Positions 1 through 7,603 of a DNA stretch of 14,888 bases are shown one piece after another. The position numbers were made by a program, and so were the translations under genes. The DNA is from Kosmotogaceae bacterium (lineage in GTDB: Bacteria; Thermotogota; Thermotogae; Petrotogales; Kosmotogaceae): contig DLVL01000106.1 of NCBI GenBank assembly GCA_003444085.1, positions 1 to 14,888 on the forward strand. The letters are read 5' to 3'. Below the pieces are notes generated by a model. The model was not told the origin of the DNA. It saw nothing but the letters and a program-made list of their open reading frames with translations, and did no database searches. How positions within the stretch are numbered: position 1 is the first letter of the stretch; each line of letters opens with the position of its first letter.

Positions 1-70
1 TTCCGCTGTGATTGTTCTCATTTCCTGATTCTTGGCTTCGCAGTATCTTCTTCTGCTCTTCAGGATTCAA
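1..70 (-). CDS. possible start of an unidentified gene, cut by the window edge
   Basis: A TTG codon eight bases after the stop of the zinc-ribbon gene opens a frame of 23 codons that stays open to the window edge. It reads MNPEEQKKILRSQE and continues hydrophilic. A weak purine-rich GAGAGTGA lies just upstream, overlapping the end of the previous gene, as is common for coupled genes in this window. Too little protein is visible to assign a family. The other two minus-strand frames stop within a few codons here, which slightly favours this one. It may equally be non-coding sequence after the zinc-ribbon gene. Confidence 0.3.
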   Translation of the reverse strand, partial: MNPEEQKKILRSQESGNENNHSG

Positions 71-78
71 ATAGTGAG

Positions 79-378
79 TCACTCTCTACCAGCTCTCTGA
101 AGTTCGAGAGCGTAGTCTATGATCGATGGTTCAACGGCTTTCATTCTGATCAGTATCTCGCCGATACGAAGCTTCTCATGTTCTTGCCTGTTGAGTGCGG
201 TATCTAATGTGTCCTGATCAATGGCTCCAAGCTGGAGAAGGATAGCTCCCAGCTTGATATGAGGTCCAACTGCAATAATCTTTCCTCCACATAGTTGGCA
301 TGATGAGTTTTTCAGTGTCCGTGCTTCTGCGCTAGAATAGAACTTCTGTGCACAGTCAAGGCATTTGAATATGTTCAC
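79..378 (-). CDS. small zinc-ribbon protein with a C-terminal MshEN-like domain
   Basis: This is a 99-residue protein of unknown function. Residues 6-30 form a four-cysteine zinc ribbon (C6, C9, C27, C30). Residues 42-94 carry the doubled pattern LGAILLQLGAID...ALNRQ and IGEILIRMKAVE...ALELQ. That pattern is typical of the MshEN domain found at the N terminus of GspE/PilB-type ATPases, where some members bind cyclic di-GMP. No ATPase follows, so this is a stand-alone module. The frame is open from a TTG at 402, but AAGGGAG lies five bases before the GTG at 378, so I use GTG. No signal peptide or membrane segment is seen. A sigma-A-like promoter lies about 90 bases upstream. The domain call rests on pattern recognition. 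A ligand-binding or protein-interaction role is only inferred. Confidence 0.75.
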   Translation of the reverse strand: MNIFKCLDCAQKFYSSAEARTLKNSSCQLCGGKIIAVGPHIKLGAILLQLGAIDQDTLDTALNRQEHEKLRIGEILIRMKAVEPSIIDYALELQRAGRE

Positions 379-402
379 TTGAGCTCCCTTCTTTTTGAAC
401 AA

Positions 403-846
403 TCAAGCGTAGCAGTACGAGGTTACTTGGTAATATGGTCAAACAAAGAAAACAAATGCATTACATAAAGTATAACAGAAGGACAAATGAGTTATCAAAT
501 AATGTCAAAGATTCTATTCAGAAACAATTATACGACGGATTGCGATCTTCAGCGTTTTGAACGCCTGTCATGAATGTCTACATCTGGTTGTAACGTGCAG
601 CAATGTTGAAGGCTCCGACGTCAGAGATATCCTGACAGAACACTGGTTTGTACATATGCAGCGAGACAGTCTGTGATGATCTTCTGTTCTCAAGATGGTT
701 ATTCGATCTTGTGATATCATTATCATAGTGTCAAATACGTTTGTGCGGCGTTCCAAGCCAGATAGATGCACCAGGAGGCAGAAACATCTGCTTTTCCTAG
801 GCTTTTTTCCTGGGGTATCATTCAGGATATATAAGGAGGGAAAGAT
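403..846. other. gene-free leader region upstream of nifJ
   Basis: No convincing protein is encoded in these 444 bases. The left part holds the minus-strand promoter for the zinc-ribbon gene. The rest contains several short inverted repeats on the plus strand: GCGTT/AACGC at 551-563, GTCAG/CTGAC at 620-636, CAAGAT/ATCTTG at 691-711 (with ATCTT at 679-683 able to compete for the same arm), and GCAGA/TCTGC at 778-791 followed by TTTT. CCAGG at 771-775 can also pair with CCTGG at 809-813. A weak promoter-like pair, TTGAAG (606-611) and TATCCT (628-633) with a 16-base spacer, is the best plus-strand candidate I found. The nifJ ribosome site AAGGAGGG is at 833-840. No known riboswitch class is recognised. 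Confidence 0.4.
469..498 (-). promoter_or_regulatory. sigma-A-type promoter for the zinc-ribbon gene
   Basis: Read on the minus strand, TTGATA (493-498) and TATACT (469-474) are separated by 18 bases. Transcription would start near 462, giving a leader of roughly 80 bases before the GTG start. Both hexamers are close to consensus, but the surrounding DNA is AT-rich, so chance matches are possible. Confidence 0.45.
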
Positions 847-3800
847 ATGGGCAAGACTATGAAGACAATGGATGGAAATACTGCAGCAGCTCATGTGGCA
901 TATGCCTTTACAGATGTTGCAGCTATCTATCCCATTACTCCGTCATCTTCTATGGCAGAGCTGACTGATGAATGGGCTGCCAAAGGACGGAAGAATATTT
1001 TCGGGCAGACTGTTGATGTCATAGAGATGCAGTCCGAAGCCGGAGCGGCAGGCGCGGTTCACGGCTCTCTGGTTGCAGGGGCTTTAACCACGACATATAC
1101 CGCTTCTCAGGGGTTGCTCCTGATGATCCCGAACATGTACAAAATCGCCGGAGAATTTCTTCCAGGGGTATTTCACGTAAGTGCAAGAGCTGTAGCCGCT
1201 CATGCGCTATCGATTTTCGGGGATCATTCTGACGTTATGGCTACCAGGCAAACAGGATTTGCTCTTCTTGCTTCTGGAAGTGTGCAAGAAGTAATGGATC
1301 TTGGAGGGATTGCACATCTATCCGCGATAAAGACAAGAATACCTTTCCTCCATTTCTTTGATGGCTTCAGAACATCGAGCGAGGTACAGAAGATCGAAGT
1401 GCTCGATTACGAAGATCTGGCCAGAATAGTTGATTGGGATGCAATAAGAAGCTTCAGGAACAATGCCCTCAATCCTGAGCATCCGAGAATTATGGGAACA
1501 GCGCAAAACCCGGACATATTCTTCCAGGCAAAGGAATCGGCCAACAGGTTCTATGAAGTGGTCCCTGATGTCGTGTCCGGATACATGGGAGAGATTTCCA
1601 AATTAACGGGAAGAACCTACAAACCGTTTAACTACTACGGAGCGAAAGATGCGAAGTACGTCTTGATAGCCATGGGTTCTGTGACAGATACGATTGAGGA
1701 GACCATAGACTATCTTCTTTCAAAAGGTGAGAAGGTGGGAGTTATAAAGGTCCATCTCTATCGACCTTTCTCTGAAAAGTACTTCTTTGAAGTGCTTCCT
1801 GAATCCGTAGAAAGAATCGCCGTTCTTGACAGAACCAAGGAGCCAGGTGCACTCGGAGAACCTCTTTATGAAGATGTGAAGACTCTTTTCTACAACAGGG
1901 AGAAGACACCACTGATCATTGGAGGACGCTACGGACTGGGTTCAAAGGATACCAATCCTTCGCACATAAAATCAGCTTTTGACAATCTCATGTCAGAAGA
2001 TCCCAGGAATGACTTCACTATAGGGATTGTAGATGATGTCACGAATAAATCACTTGAAGTGAAGGAAATTATCAAAACAGAACCCGAAGGGACTATCCGC
2101 TGCAAATTCTGGGGCTTCGGTTCTGATGGAACTGTCGGTGCGAACAAGAATGCAATCAAGATCATCGGTGACAAGACAGATCTTTACGCACAGGGATATT
2201 TCGCATACGATTCAAAGAAATCCGGAGGCGTAACCATATCCCATCTACGGTTTGGAAAAGAACCGATCAAGTCAACATACTACATACATGAAGCTGATTT
2301 TGTTGCATGTCACAAGCAGAGTTATGTCAATCAATACGATTTATTGAGTGAACTGAAGGATGGCGGCACATTCGTGCTCAATACTTCCTGGAACGAAGAA
2401 GAACTCAATGAGAAGCTCCCTGCATCAATGAAGAGATACATTGCCGAGAACAACATCGATTTCTATATTATCAATGCAACGGACATAGCAGAAGAGATTG
2501 GTTTGGGGAACAGGATAAACATGATCATGCAATCTGCGTTTTTCAAGTTAGCGAAAGTCATTCCCCTTGAAGATGCTGTCAAGTACATGAAGGAAGCGAT
2601 AGTTGACACCTACGGTCAGAAGGGCGAAAAGATCGTCGAAATGAATAACAAAGCAATTGACAGGGGTATCGATGCTCTCGTGAAGGTGAAAGTCCCGGAA
2701 AACTGGAAGGATGCCAAAGAAGATAAGGAAGAAAAGGGTGAAAGCGTGCCTGATTTCATCAAGAATGTCCTCAAACCCATGAACAAGCAAGAAGGCGACA
2801 GTCTTCCCGTGAGTACATTTGTCGGGTCGGAGAACGGGTCTTTCCCCATGGGAACCACCAGATACGAAAAACGGGGGATAGCTGTTCATATACCCGAGTG
2901 GCAAATTGACAAATGTATTCAGTGTAATCAGTGCTCGTATGTTTGTCCACATGGCGTCATAAGACCATTCCTGCTGGACGAGGAAGAACTGAAGCGGGCC
3001 CCTGAGACCTTTGAGACAAAGAAAGCCATTGGTAAAGGATTCGAAGGCTTGCAGTATCGTATTCAGCTCTCTCCGCTAGACTGTACTGGATGTGGAAACT
3101 GCGTCGATGTGTGTCCTGCCAAGGAGAAGGCCCTTGTGCTGAGGCCTCTTGAAAGCCAAACAGAGGCGCAGGTAGAGAACTGGAACTTCGCAATGACTAT
3201 CAAAGAGAAGAAGGATATTATGTCACTTGAAACTCTTAAGGGCAGCCAGTTTGCTCAACCACTTCTGGAATTCTCCGGTGCATGTGCCGGTTGTGGAGAA
3301 ACCCCTTACGCAAAGCTTGTAACTCAGCTATTCGGTGACAGGATGCTCATTGCTAATGCAACAGGATGTTCCTCAATATGGGGTGCCTCTGCACCATCCA
3401 TCCCCTACTGTGTTAACTCTGAAGGGAAAGGACCCGCGTGGGCTAATTCACTGTTTGAAGACAACGCAGAATATGGCTTTGGTATGGCCATGGCGGTCCG
3501 AAAGAATAGAAAGAAACTCAAAGAGCTCATGGAAGAGCTTGTTAACCTCAATGTTTCCAACGAAATGAAGGAACCGTTCCAGATGTGGCTCGAAGCAATG
3601 GATGATGCCAGGGGATCAAAAGCCGCAACTATCAAGATTCTTAAGGTGCTGGAGCAGGGTTCTGATGATTCGAAGGTCAAGAGGATTCTTGAAGAGATTG
3701 TGGACAGAAAGGACTTCCTCGTCAAGAAGTCTGTGTGGATCTTCGGAGGAGACGGCTGGGCATACGACATCGGTTACGGCGGGCTCGATCATGTTATTGC

Positions 3801-4374
3801 GCAGGGCGAGGATGTCAATATCCTGGTGTTTGATACAGAAGTCTACTCGAATACTGGCGGGCAGGCTTCAAAGGCAAGCCCTACTGCAGCTGTCGCGAAG
3901 TTCGCAGCTTCCGGTAAGAAGACCAAAAAGAAGGATCTCGGTCTTATGGCGGTTAACTACGGATATGCCTATGTTGCTCAAGTTGCAATGGGTGCGAACA
4001 TGAACCAGACCCTCAAGGCCTTTGTAGAAGCCGAAAAGTACAAAGGACCGTCGATGATCATTGCATACGCGCCCTGTATCAATCATGGCATAAAGACAGG
4101 AATGAGCAGAACGCAGTCGCATGAGAAGTTCGCCGTTGAGAGCGGTTACTGGCACCTGTATCGGTACAATCCGGAACTGAAGAAGGAAGGGAAGAACCCG
4201 TTTGTTCTTGATTCGAAAGAGCCATCCAAACCCTTCAGAGACTACTTGATGAGCGAGATAAGATACACGTCTCTTATCAATACGTTCCCTGAGGTTGCAG
4301 AAGAACTATTCGAGAAAGCTGAGAAAGAAGCCAGGGAGAGGTACGAGACGTACAGGAAACTCTCTGAAGGATAG
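847..4374 (+). CDS. nifJ: pyruvate:ferredoxin (flavodoxin) oxidoreductase, single-chain
   Basis: The enzyme oxidises pyruvate with CoA to acetyl-CoA and CO2 and passes electrons to ferredoxin or flavodoxin in the cytoplasm. The 1175-residue chain has the full order of the homodimeric family. The N-terminal domain has YPITP (28-32), E64 and R114, which match the thiamine-diphosphate and pyruvate contacts known in Desulfovibrio africanus PFOR. The gamma-type domain lies at about 420-540. Two [4Fe-4S] ferredoxin motifs follow (C690/693/696/700 and C746/749/752/756). The proximal cluster cysteines are C813, C816, C841 and C1077. The diphosphate-binding half has GDGWAYDIG (968-976) and YSNTGGQ (1000-1006). 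The chain ends about where the D. africanus enzyme starts its oxygen-protective C-terminal extension, so that extension is absent. AAGGAGGG six bases before the ATG supports the start. A ferritin-like gene follows after 19 bases and is probably co-transcribed. Confidence 0.97.
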   Translation: MGKTMKTMDGNTAAAHVAYAFTDVAAIYPITPSSSMAELTDEWAAKGRKNIFGQTVDVIEMQSEAGAAGAVHGSLVAGALTTTYTASQGLLLMIPNMYKIAGEFLPGVFHVSARAVAAHALSIFGDHSDVMATRQTGFALLASGSVQEVMDLGGIAHLSAIKTRIPFLHFFDGFRTSSEVQKIEVLDYEDLARIVDWDAIRSFRNNALNPEHPRIMGTAQNPDIFFQAKESANRFYEVVPDVVSGYMGEISKLTGRTYKPFNYYGAKDAKYVLIAMGSVTDTIEETIDYLLSKGEKVGVIKVHLYRPFSEKYFFEVLPESVERIAVLDRTKEPGALGEPLYEDVKTLFYNREKTPLIIGGRYGLGSKDTNPSHIKSAFDNLMSEDPRNDFTIGIVDDVTNKSLEVKEIIKTEPEGTIRCKFWGFGSDGTVGANKNAIKIIGDKTDLYAQGYFAYDSKKSGGVTISHLRFGKEPIKSTYYIHEADFVACHKQSYVNQYDLLSELKDGGTFVLNTSWNEEELNEKLPASMKRYIAENNIDFYIINATDIAEEIGLGNRINMIMQSAFFKLAKVIPLEDAVKYMKEAIVDTYGQKGEKIVEMNNKAIDRGIDALVKVKVPENWKDAKEDKEEKGESVPDFIKNVLKPMNKQEGDSLPVSTFVGSENGSFPMGTTRYEKRGIAVHIPEWQIDKCIQCNQCSYVCPHGVIRPFLLDEEELKRAPETFETKKAIGKGFEGLQYRIQLSPLDCTGCGNCVDVCPAKEKALVLRPLESQTEAQVENWNFAMTIKEKKDIMSLETLKGSQFAQPLLEFSGACAGCGETPYAKLVTQLFGDRMLIANATGCSSIWGASAPSIPYCVNSEGKGPAWANSLFEDNAEYGFGMAMAVRKNRKKLKELMEELVNLNVSNEMKEPFQMWLEAMDDARGSKAATIKILKVLEQGSDDSKVKRILEEIVDRKDFLVKKSVWIFGGDGWAYDIGYGGLDHVIAQGEDVNILVFDTEVYSNTGGQASKASPTAAVAKFAASGKKTKKKDLGLMAVNYGYAYVAQVAMGANMNQTLKAFVEAEKYKGPSMIIAYAPCINHGIKTGMSRTQSHEKFAVESGYWHLYRYNPELKKEGKNPFVLDSKEPSKPFRDYLMSEIRYTSLINTFPEVAEELFEKAEKEARERYETYRKLSEG

Positions 4375-4393
4375 AAGAAGGGAGTGAAGAGTC

Positions 4394-4876
4394 TTGAACG
4401 CATATGAGTTGGCGTTGAAGATAGAAGATGAGGGAAGAGAGTACTATTTCCAACAGGCAGAGAAGACAGATGATACACAACTAAAACAGCTTTTTGCGAT
4501 GCTGGCTGACGATGAAAAACGCCATGCTGAGATCATAAGAGATATGCAGCAGAAAGACTTCGAGTACAAGGGGACTCAGACGTTCCAGCACACAAGACGG
4601 ATCTTCAAGGAAAGATCAGACGGGAAGCATCCTTTTGTGGTGGAGATTACCAATCTCGAAGCTTATCAGCATGCAATAGAACTTGAAGAGAAGAGCATAG
4701 AACTATATGCTGATCTCGAGTCAAAGGCGTCAGGTGAGAAAGAGAGAGAAGTGCTCCGCAAACTGAAAAAAGAAGAACAGAAACACAAAGCCATTCTGGA
4801 TAATCTCATCGAGTTCATAAGAAGACCTGAAACCTGGGTCGAGTCTCCAGAGTTTACTCATCTCGAAGAGTACTGA
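4394..4876 (+). CDS. ferritin-like diiron protein, rubrerythrin family without rubredoxin domain
   Basis: This is a 160-residue cytoplasmic four-helix-bundle protein. Two similar halves carry the diiron pattern E11 ... E41-x-x-H44 and E98 ... E128-x-x-H131. Residues 7-18 align with 94-105 as an internal repeat. There is no CxxC rubredoxin domain and no cysteine at all, so electrons would have to come from a separate donor. Relatives (COG1633 type) are linked to peroxide or oxygen detoxification or to iron handling. The start is TTG, with GGAGTGA six bases upstream. The gene lies 19 bases after nifJ and before a strong terminator, so the two form a two-gene operon. Protection of the oxygen-sensitive PFOR is a reasonable inference. 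The exact reaction is not known from sequence. Confidence 0.88.
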   Translation: MNAYELALKIEDEGREYYFQQAEKTDDTQLKQLFAMLADDEKRHAEIIRDMQQKDFEYKGTQTFQHTRRIFKERSDGKHPFVVEITNLEAYQHAIELEEKSIELYADLESKASGEKEREVLRKLKKEEQKHKAILDNLIEFIRRPETWVESPEFTHLEEY

Positions 4877-4888
4877 TCAATAACGATA

Positions 4889-4919
4889 ACAGAGGACCCG
4901 AAAGGGTCCTCTGTTTTTT
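4889..4919 (+). terminator. intrinsic terminator of the nifJ operon
   Basis: A perfect 11-bp stem (ACAGAGGACCC at 4889-4899 with GGGTCCTCTGT at 4904-4914) closes a GAAA tetraloop and runs into six T residues, 13 bases after the ferritin-like gene stops. The flavodoxin-like gene converges from the other side and ends 13 bases beyond. Read on the minus strand the stem is followed by only scattered T residues, so it may stop that gene less well. Confidence 0.93.
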
Positions 4920-4931
4920 GCAAAGGGGTCT

Positions 4932-5444
4932 TCATACTCCAGCACGCGAAAGATACACAACTTCTCTTGCCCAGCTAGTCGCCGTTTCGACGATCTTCTC
5001 TATGTCTGAGTTCAGGGGATCATAGAAATCAGCATGACCAACGATATTGTTGCCTATTAGTTCTTTACGAAGACTCTCTGCAGTTACTCCTCTAAGACCT
5101 TCATGAGTGTAGAAGAAAGCGATGTTCTTTCCCTCAAACTGAACCTGAGAGAAGAATGTCTTGAAAGGTGGAGCGAACGTCATAGCCCATATTGGTGTTC
5201 CAAGGAAGATCAGGTCATAATCTTCTGGTGCAATGTTATATTCTTCCAGATCTGGTTCGCTATCCATCTGAACAGACATGTCTTCCCAGAGGTAATTCAT
5301 GGGTCTGTTTGGGTTATTCGAGTCCCTGGGAACAAGTTCAAGAAGATCCGCCCCAACTGCTTCAGCTATACTTTCGGCTATGGTTCGTGTGCTATCTTCA
5401 TAAGAATAAAAAACAACCAGGGTTCTCTTTGGATAATCATTCAT
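4932..5444 (-). CDS. flavodoxin family protein
   Basis: This is a 170-residue single-domain flavodoxin-fold protein, expected to bind FMN and carry electrons in the cytoplasm. The first strand and phosphate loop are seen as VVFYSYEDSTRTIAE (10-24). The middle region DLIFLGTPIWAMTFAPP (77-93) and AFFYTHEG (109-116) match the two FMN-facing loops of the Flavodoxin_4-like group. An ATG at 5465 is in frame, but the promoter puts transcription start near 5474, leaving no room for a ribosome site before it. AGGTGGT at 5454-5460 sits nine bases before the ATG at 5444, so the shorter start is used. The gene stands alone between its own promoter and the convergent terminator. It could accept electrons from PFOR, but its longer acidic insert (about 40-70) differs from classical electron-transfer flavodoxins. 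Confidence 0.85.
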   Translation of the reverse strand: MNDYPKRTLVVFYSYEDSTRTIAESIAEAVGADLLELVPRDSNNPNRPMNYLWEDMSVQMDSEPDLEEYNIAPEDYDLIFLGTPIWAMTFAPPFKTFFSQVQFEGKNIAFFYTHEGLRGVTAESLRKELIGNNIVGHADFYDPLNSDIEKIVETATSWAREVVYLSRAGV

Positions 5445-5480
5445 GCAGATAAGACCACCTTTCATTTATTCTCTACAAAT

Positions 5481-5509
5481 ATTATCGTATATAATAGTCA
5501 CAAAGTCAA
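5481..5509 (-). promoter_or_regulatory. sigma-A promoter of the flavodoxin gene
   Basis: On the minus strand, TTGACT (5504-5509) and GATAAT (5481-5486) are exactly 17 bases apart, each one mismatch from consensus. Transcription would begin near 5474, about 30 bases before the ATG at 5444. This also separates the gene from the cofactor operon whose last gene ends upstream. Confidence 0.75.
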
Positions 5510-5582
5510 TACTTGCGGAGTGTATGATTATGACTTCACAGAAGACTGGTGGAATCCGCGATGCAGGTATTTTATAGAAGAG

Positions 5583-6119
5583 TCACAAGGATGCCGATCC
5601 CAGAATCTTGCCATTAAGGTCGTAGATATCGATAGTACCAGAAGGAGAAGTGCTCCATATTGCAAATGTGCCGACGCTGGAGTCTTTGGGAAGAGCAGGG
5701 CTGCCTGGATTAACCATCACTGTCTTGCCTTTCCTCCTGATTCCAGCTATGTGGGTATGCCCGCTGATAACAAGATCGTACATTCCTGAGTCCTGTCTCA
5801 TTACCTGATCACCATGGTGAACAAAAATACGTGTGTCCGAAATCGTCCTGTCAATTTCTCTGGGGAGCTCGTTGAGGTCCATTACCATCAGATCAACGTC
5901 TGAATCACAGTTGCCGCGAACTCCGTGAAGGATAGACCCTTTGCTTTTGAATAGTTCGGCCAGTTGTCCCGGGGCATATCCATTAGGGATGGGATTGCGA
6001 GGACCATGGTAGAGATAATCGCCAGCGTGAATGATCAGATCAATCTCGCCGGCGAGTGAAAGAACCTTCTCGAACTTGCTACTATCACCGTGAGTATCTG
6101 AGACTATCAGTATTCTCAT
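5583..6119 (-). CDS. yfcE: YfcE-type metallophosphodiesterase
   Basis: This is a 178-residue calcineurin-like phosphoesterase. The metal-binding motifs are in order: D8-x-H10, GD at 33-34, GNCD at 69-72, HHGD at 101-104 and GHTH at 120-123. The stretch YHGPRNPIPNGYAP (37-50) closely resembles the same region of E. coli YfcE, a manganese-dependent phosphodiesterase active on model substrates and of unsettled natural role. Length matches the family. It is the last gene of the cofactor operon, with its ATG overlapping the pdxT stop by four bases (ATGA), so it is translationally coupled. A link to nucleotide or cofactor turnover is only suggested by this context. No clear terminator follows before the flavodoxin promoter. 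Confidence 0.9.
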   Translation of the reverse strand: MRILIVSDTHGDSSKFEKVLSLAGEIDLIIHAGDYLYHGPRNPIPNGYAPGQLAELFKSKGSILHGVRGNCDSDVDLMVMDLNELPREIDRTISDTRIFVHHGDQVMRQDSGMYDLVISGHTHIAGIRRKGKTVMVNPGSPALPKDSSVGTFAIWSTSPSGTIDIYDLNGKILGSASL

Positions 6120-6706
6120 GCTTTGGCTCCCTGTCTTCTGAGTGAGATGGACTCAAGAAATAACTGGTGAACTTGAAGATCATCAGTGAGTTCTGGATGA
6201 AATGTTGAAGCAAGGACATTCCCTTGTCGCACAAGAACCGATGTTCCCCCATATTTGGCAAGAACTTCTACTTTCATACTGGAAGAACGAACAATTGGTG
6301 AACGAATGAAGAAAGCACTGATTTCTGTCTCAAGAATAGGTATGCGAAGGCGTGCCTCGAAACTCTCGGTCTGACTACCGTAAGCGTTACGCTCAACCTC
6401 CACATCGAGAACACCAAGGGTGGGCTGATCGGGATAGTTGGTGACTCTTTTTGAGAGGAGAACAAGACCAGCGCATGTCCCGTACACTGGCATTCCGTGC
6501 TCAATAAGCGATTTGAGTTTATCCCAAAGGCCAAATCGTTTCATCAGTATCGTCATCGTTGTGGATTCGCCGCCTGGCATTATGAGTCCATCCAGTTCGT
6601 CCAGGTACCTGGCATCTCTTACGAGTACAGTATTGTGACCGAGTTTTTCTACGGAAGCAGCGTGCTCCCTTATATCGCCCTGTACAGCAAGAACACCTAT
6701 TTTCAT
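6116..6706 (-). CDS. pdxT: pyridoxal 5'-phosphate synthase glutaminase subunit PdxT
   Basis: PdxT releases ammonia from glutamine and feeds it through a channel to PdxS for pyridoxal phosphate synthesis. The 196-residue chain has the class I glutamine amidotransferase features: MPGGEST (43-49), the nucleophile C78 in GTCAG, and H170/E172 in FHPEL completing the triad. Numbering matches the B. subtilis enzyme almost exactly. The ATG overlaps the pdxS stop by one base (TAATG), and its own stop overlaps the yfcE start by four bases. Coupled synthesis would help keep the 12+12 PdxS/PdxT complex in balance. Nothing is missing or odd. Confidence 0.97.
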   Translation of the reverse strand: MKIGVLAVQGDIREHAASVEKLGHNTVLVRDARYLDELDGLIMPGGESTTMTILMKRFGLWDKLKSLIEHGMPVYGTCAGLVLLSKRVTNYPDQPTLGVLDVEVERNAYGSQTESFEARLRIPILETEISAFFIRSPIVRSSSMKVEVLAKYGGTSVLVRQGNVLASTFHPELTDDLQVHQLFLESISLRRQGAKA

Positions 6707-7584
6707 TAGTTTCCTCTTTCCTGCAACCTCGTTTCGAGAGAACCAACATCCAGTCCTGGCATCGCTTCGCTGACATCTTCGCAGATCTCTACAAGCTTCT
6801 CCGGATTATCATAGTACAGCACACCGTTGACGATAGCTCTTGCCATTGTCTCTGGAGCCTTTGACTTGAAGATACCGGAACCAACAAAGACTCCGTCACA
6901 ACCCAGCATCATCATCAAGGCAGCATCTGCGGGAGTGGCGATACCTCCAGCAGCGAAATTCACAACAGGCAATCTTCCGAGTTCTCTGATCTGGCTAAGT
7001 ATTTCAACAGGAGCACCGATTTCCTTTCCAAAGGTAACCAGTTCCGCATCACTCATGTTGCGCAGTCTTCTTATCTCCTCGTTGACAGTTCTCATGTGTC
7101 GCACTGCCTCAACAACATTGCCTGTGCCTGCTTCACCCTTTGTTCTGATCATGGCAGCACCTTCTGCGATCCTTCTGGCGGCTTCACCAAGATTTCTTGC
7201 TCCGCAGACAAAAGGGACTTTGAAATCATGTTTATCAATGTGGTACTTATCGTCTGCTGGCGTAAGAACCTCTGATTCATCCACGAAATCAACACCAAGG
7301 CTCTCAAGGATTTTCGCTTCTGCTACATGACCAATTCTTACCTTTGCCATGACAGGTATGGAGACAGCCGCAACAATTTCCTTGATGAGCTTTATGCTTG
7401 CCATGCGAGCAACGCCGCCCTCTTTCCTGATATCTGCCGGCACGCGCTCCAGGGCCATCACTGCAACAGCGCCCGCTTCCTGAGCTATTCTTGCCTGTTC
7501 GGGGGTAGTAACATCCATAATCACGCCGTTCTTAAACATTTCCGCGAAACCTTTCTTGACTGTCCATGTTCCTTTTTGTTCCAT
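6706..7584 (-). CDS. pdxS: pyridoxal 5'-phosphate synthase lyase subunit PdxS
   Basis: PdxS condenses ribose 5-phosphate, glyceraldehyde 3-phosphate and ammonia to pyridoxal 5'-phosphate. The 292-residue (beta/alpha)8 barrel is highly conserved. D24, K81 (in PVMAKVRIGH) and K149 (in AMIRTKGEAGTG) are the residues that form the reaction imines. The phosphate loop FAAGGIATPADAA and GSGIFKS are present near 214-243. AGGAGGTA six bases before the ATG supports the start. The gene lies 19 bases after the nicotinate phosphoribosyltransferase gene and overlaps pdxT. The pair PdxS/PdxT marks the deoxyxylulose-independent B6 route. Confidence 0.98.
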   Translation of the reverse strand: MEQKGTWTVKKGFAEMFKNGVIMDVTTPEQARIAQEAGAVAVMALERVPADIRKEGGVARMASIKLIKEIVAAVSIPVMAKVRIGHVAEAKILESLGVDFVDESEVLTPADDKYHIDKHDFKVPFVCGARNLGEAARRIAEGAAMIRTKGEAGTGNVVEAVRHMRTVNEEIRRLRNMSDAELVTFGKEIGAPVEILSQIRELGRLPVVNFAAGGIATPADAALMMMLGCDGVFVGSGIFKSKAPETMARAIVNGVLYYDNPEKLVEICEDVSEAMPGLDVGSLETRLQERGN

Positions 7585-7603
7585 ACTTAATACCTCCTGT
7601 ATG

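Noticed and set aside
568..894. A 108-codon minus-strand frame in the nifJ leader
   Set aside because: It overlaps the nifJ start, is rich in Cys, His and Ser with no family pattern, and has no ribosome site.
2548..2952. A 134-codon minus-strand frame inside nifJ, and several similar antisense frames
   Set aside because: These are shadows of strong coding sequence on the other strand, lacking ribosome sites and family patterns.
5466..5582. A possible terminator after yfcE
   Set aside because: Only a four-base CTTC/GAAG stem without a T tract is present. Apart from the flavodoxin promoter I see nothing firm here.
5103..5789. A 228-codon open frame on the plus strand across the flavodoxin and yfcE genes
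   Set aside because: It lies antisense to two well-supported genes and the promoter between them, has no ribosome site and resembles no protein family.
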